The translations under genes and the position numbers were made by a program. Below, one piece after another: positions 63,236-64,000 of a stretch of 64,000 bases of DNA. Positions within the stretch are counted from its first letter, which is position 1. Each line of letters begins with the position of its first letter. Below the pieces are notes generated by a model that ran no database searches, was not told where the DNA came from, and was given only the letters and a program-made list of their open reading frames with translations. The stretch comes from Myxococcales bacterium. Lineage in GTDB: Bacteria > Myxococcota_A > Polyangia > Polyangiales > Polyangiaceae. The stretch covers positions 920,997 through 984,996 of the forward strand of contig JADKKK010000001.1 of the NCBI GenBank assembly GCA_016720545.1, given 5' to 3'.

Positions 63236-63700
63236 GCGACGGAACCCAGGAACGCGACCTACGACCGCGGACACTCGGTGACGCCATGAGGCCGCCGCGA
63301 TGCGCAGCTGCCGCCCGATGGCGGACGGTCGACGCCGCCCACGTAGCGAATCAGCGGATGATTCGGCGGGAGGTCGACCATCCCGTCCGCGGCGGCCGCG
63401 CTCGGCAGCACGTCTCCGCTGAAGGCCCAGGCGTCGGGGTGGACGCCGAGCACCACGGGCGCCCGCTCGCGGAACTCGCGCGGGCGTGGGGTCTTCGGAC
63501 GGCGGGTCGCCAGCGCTGCACGCGGTGAGAGACAACCGCGGACCAGAGCAGGTTGCGCGTCTCATGTTCGGAGTCTCCTCGGGGCGGGCCAGGGGGTCGA
63601 CGCCTCGCCTGCGCGGGAGAGCAACCCGTTGCATCGGGCGGAGCGCGAAGGTGGGCCCGCGCGGTCCGCCAGGGCAGCCAGACGCCCCGCGCCGCGCGCG
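63236..63700. other. Degenerate region with a minus-strand coding relic
   Basis: On the minus strand, 63456-63259 reads VLGVHPDAWAFSGDVLPSAA then VDLPPNHPLIRYVGG before a stop; this looks like real protein but has no start, signal or full domain. Nothing else is supported. Confidence 0.3.
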
Positions 63701-63703
63701 CAT

Positions 63704-63755
63704 GGGCGCATGTGCTGCACGGCGCGCGGCCATGCGTGCACCGAGCTGCACACGG
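63704..63755 (+). promoter_or_regulatory. Enhancer-like repeats near the right edge
   Basis: GGGCGCATGTGCTGCACGG and CATGCGTGCACCGAGC then TGCACACGG, with GTGCA/TGCAC half-sites in both orientations, 75-125 bp upstream of a -24/-12 candidate. Confidence 0.45.
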
Positions 63756-63827
63756 GCGGCGCGACCTGCGGTGGCGCTGGTGACAGGCACCCCCGCCGGT
63801 CAGCGGCGGCCTGGAGGCGAGCGCAGG

Positions 63828-63843
63828 GGGCATGGGAATTGCT
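63828..63843 (+). promoter_or_regulatory. Sigma-54-like promoter at the right edge
   Basis: GGGCATG-GGAA-TTGCT keeps GG, GC and a perfect -12, with two changes in the -24 element. Predicted start near 63854. Confidence 0.4.
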
Positions 63844-63902
63844 CATGACGTGGATGAAGGGACCTCAGGCACCACGCCTCCGCCGTCCCACAAGGGCCCC
63901 GC

Positions 63903-64000
63903 ATGCGCCTCGCCACCTCGATTGTGCTTCGCCGTGTTCTCCACCTTCGCCGCGAGCGCGGGGCGGAAGAGACCCCCGCGCCGACCCCCGCGCGCCATCC
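63903..64000 (+). CDS. Possible start of an exported protein, cut by the window edge
   Basis: ATG 63903 begins MRLATSIVL; a neighbouring frame supplies a good hydrophobic continuation (CFAVFSTFAASAG), so either the start lies elsewhere or there is a frameshift. It lies downstream of a sigma-54-like promoter. Too little is visible to name it. Confidence 0.25.
   Translation, partial: MRLATSIVLRRVLHLRRERGAEETPAPTPARH

Noticed and set aside
63079..63850. Several overlapping frames at the right end
   Set aside because: They change frame repeatedly, lack codon bias continuity and match no family; treated as degenerate sequence.

Overview
The window reads as chromosomal DNA of a GC-rich myxobacterium (phylum Myxococcota, probably a Polyangia-like lineage). 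The evidence is almost uniform G/C at third codon positions, a MYXO-CTERM-type sorting tail, SBBP and FG-GAP lipoproteins, a DUF4388-type response regulator, roadblock/LC7 proteins and several sigma-54-like promoters. The lineage is inference; no rRNA or tRNA gene was seen.

Layout. 1-600: the end of a formylglycine-generating-enzyme-like protein and a small hypothetical gene. 899-9528: rpoB, an intergenic hairpin, rpoC and a clear intrinsic terminator. 9546-10316: a cluster of REP-like palindromic repeats and G-tracts. 10317-12814: defence or mobile-type nuclease genes (DUF559, Mrr N-terminal-like, Uma2). 13578-18679: a sensory island with histidine kinase, roadblock protein, frameshifted di-iron/MBL protein, response regulator, OmpA-like protein and a membrane-anchored roadblock-like protein; the last four genes are translationally coupled. 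18544-30852 (minus strand): a five-gene, about 12 kb operon with a DUF4132-like protein, a 1,593-residue protein of unknown function, a MoxR ATPase, a DUF5682/VWA protein and a SWIM zinc-finger protein. 30986-34651: a saccharide-use group (CE2 esterase, GPH symporter, GH130). 34967-39018: polysaccharide genes (two GT2, polysaccharide deacetylase, WecG/TagA). 39771-43166: an exported protein diverging from a beta-helix lipoprotein/di-heme cytochrome pair. 43610-52126: a phosphodiesterase-like membrane enzyme, then glycosyltransferase, B12-radical SAM, RND transporter and a broken acyltransferase, a plausible glycolipid pathway. 52311-61626: an array in which a lipoprotein family with near-identical ends and a variable middle (three copies) alternates with SBBP and FG-GAP surface proteins, with deletion relics between them. 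61958-64000: mostly decayed exported-protein genes.

Two features cut across the gene list. First, up to eight sites match the sigma-54 -24/-12 pattern (TGGCACG-N4-TTGC or one to a few changes from it). Each is correctly oriented upstream of a gene for an exported protein, glycan enzyme or sensor. Most have clusters of GTGCA/TGCAC repeats 35-155 bp further upstream that look like enhancer-binding sites, and six have the predicted transcription start within about 2 nt of the start codon. One intergenic region (40494-40710) carries two divergent promoters sharing one repeat cluster. This suggests an RpoN regulon for cell-surface genes. Second, the surface-lipoprotein array has left relics of its repeating unit, including one at 43206-43380 on the far side of the putative glycolipid operon, which implies duplication, deletion and insertion.

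Several otherwise good genes carry single-base frameshifts or in-frame stops (15282-16039, 50949-52126, 52311-53515, 61958-63235, perhaps the 5' end of the DUF5682/VWA gene). They may be true pseudogenes, but sequence error cannot be excluded from one assembly.
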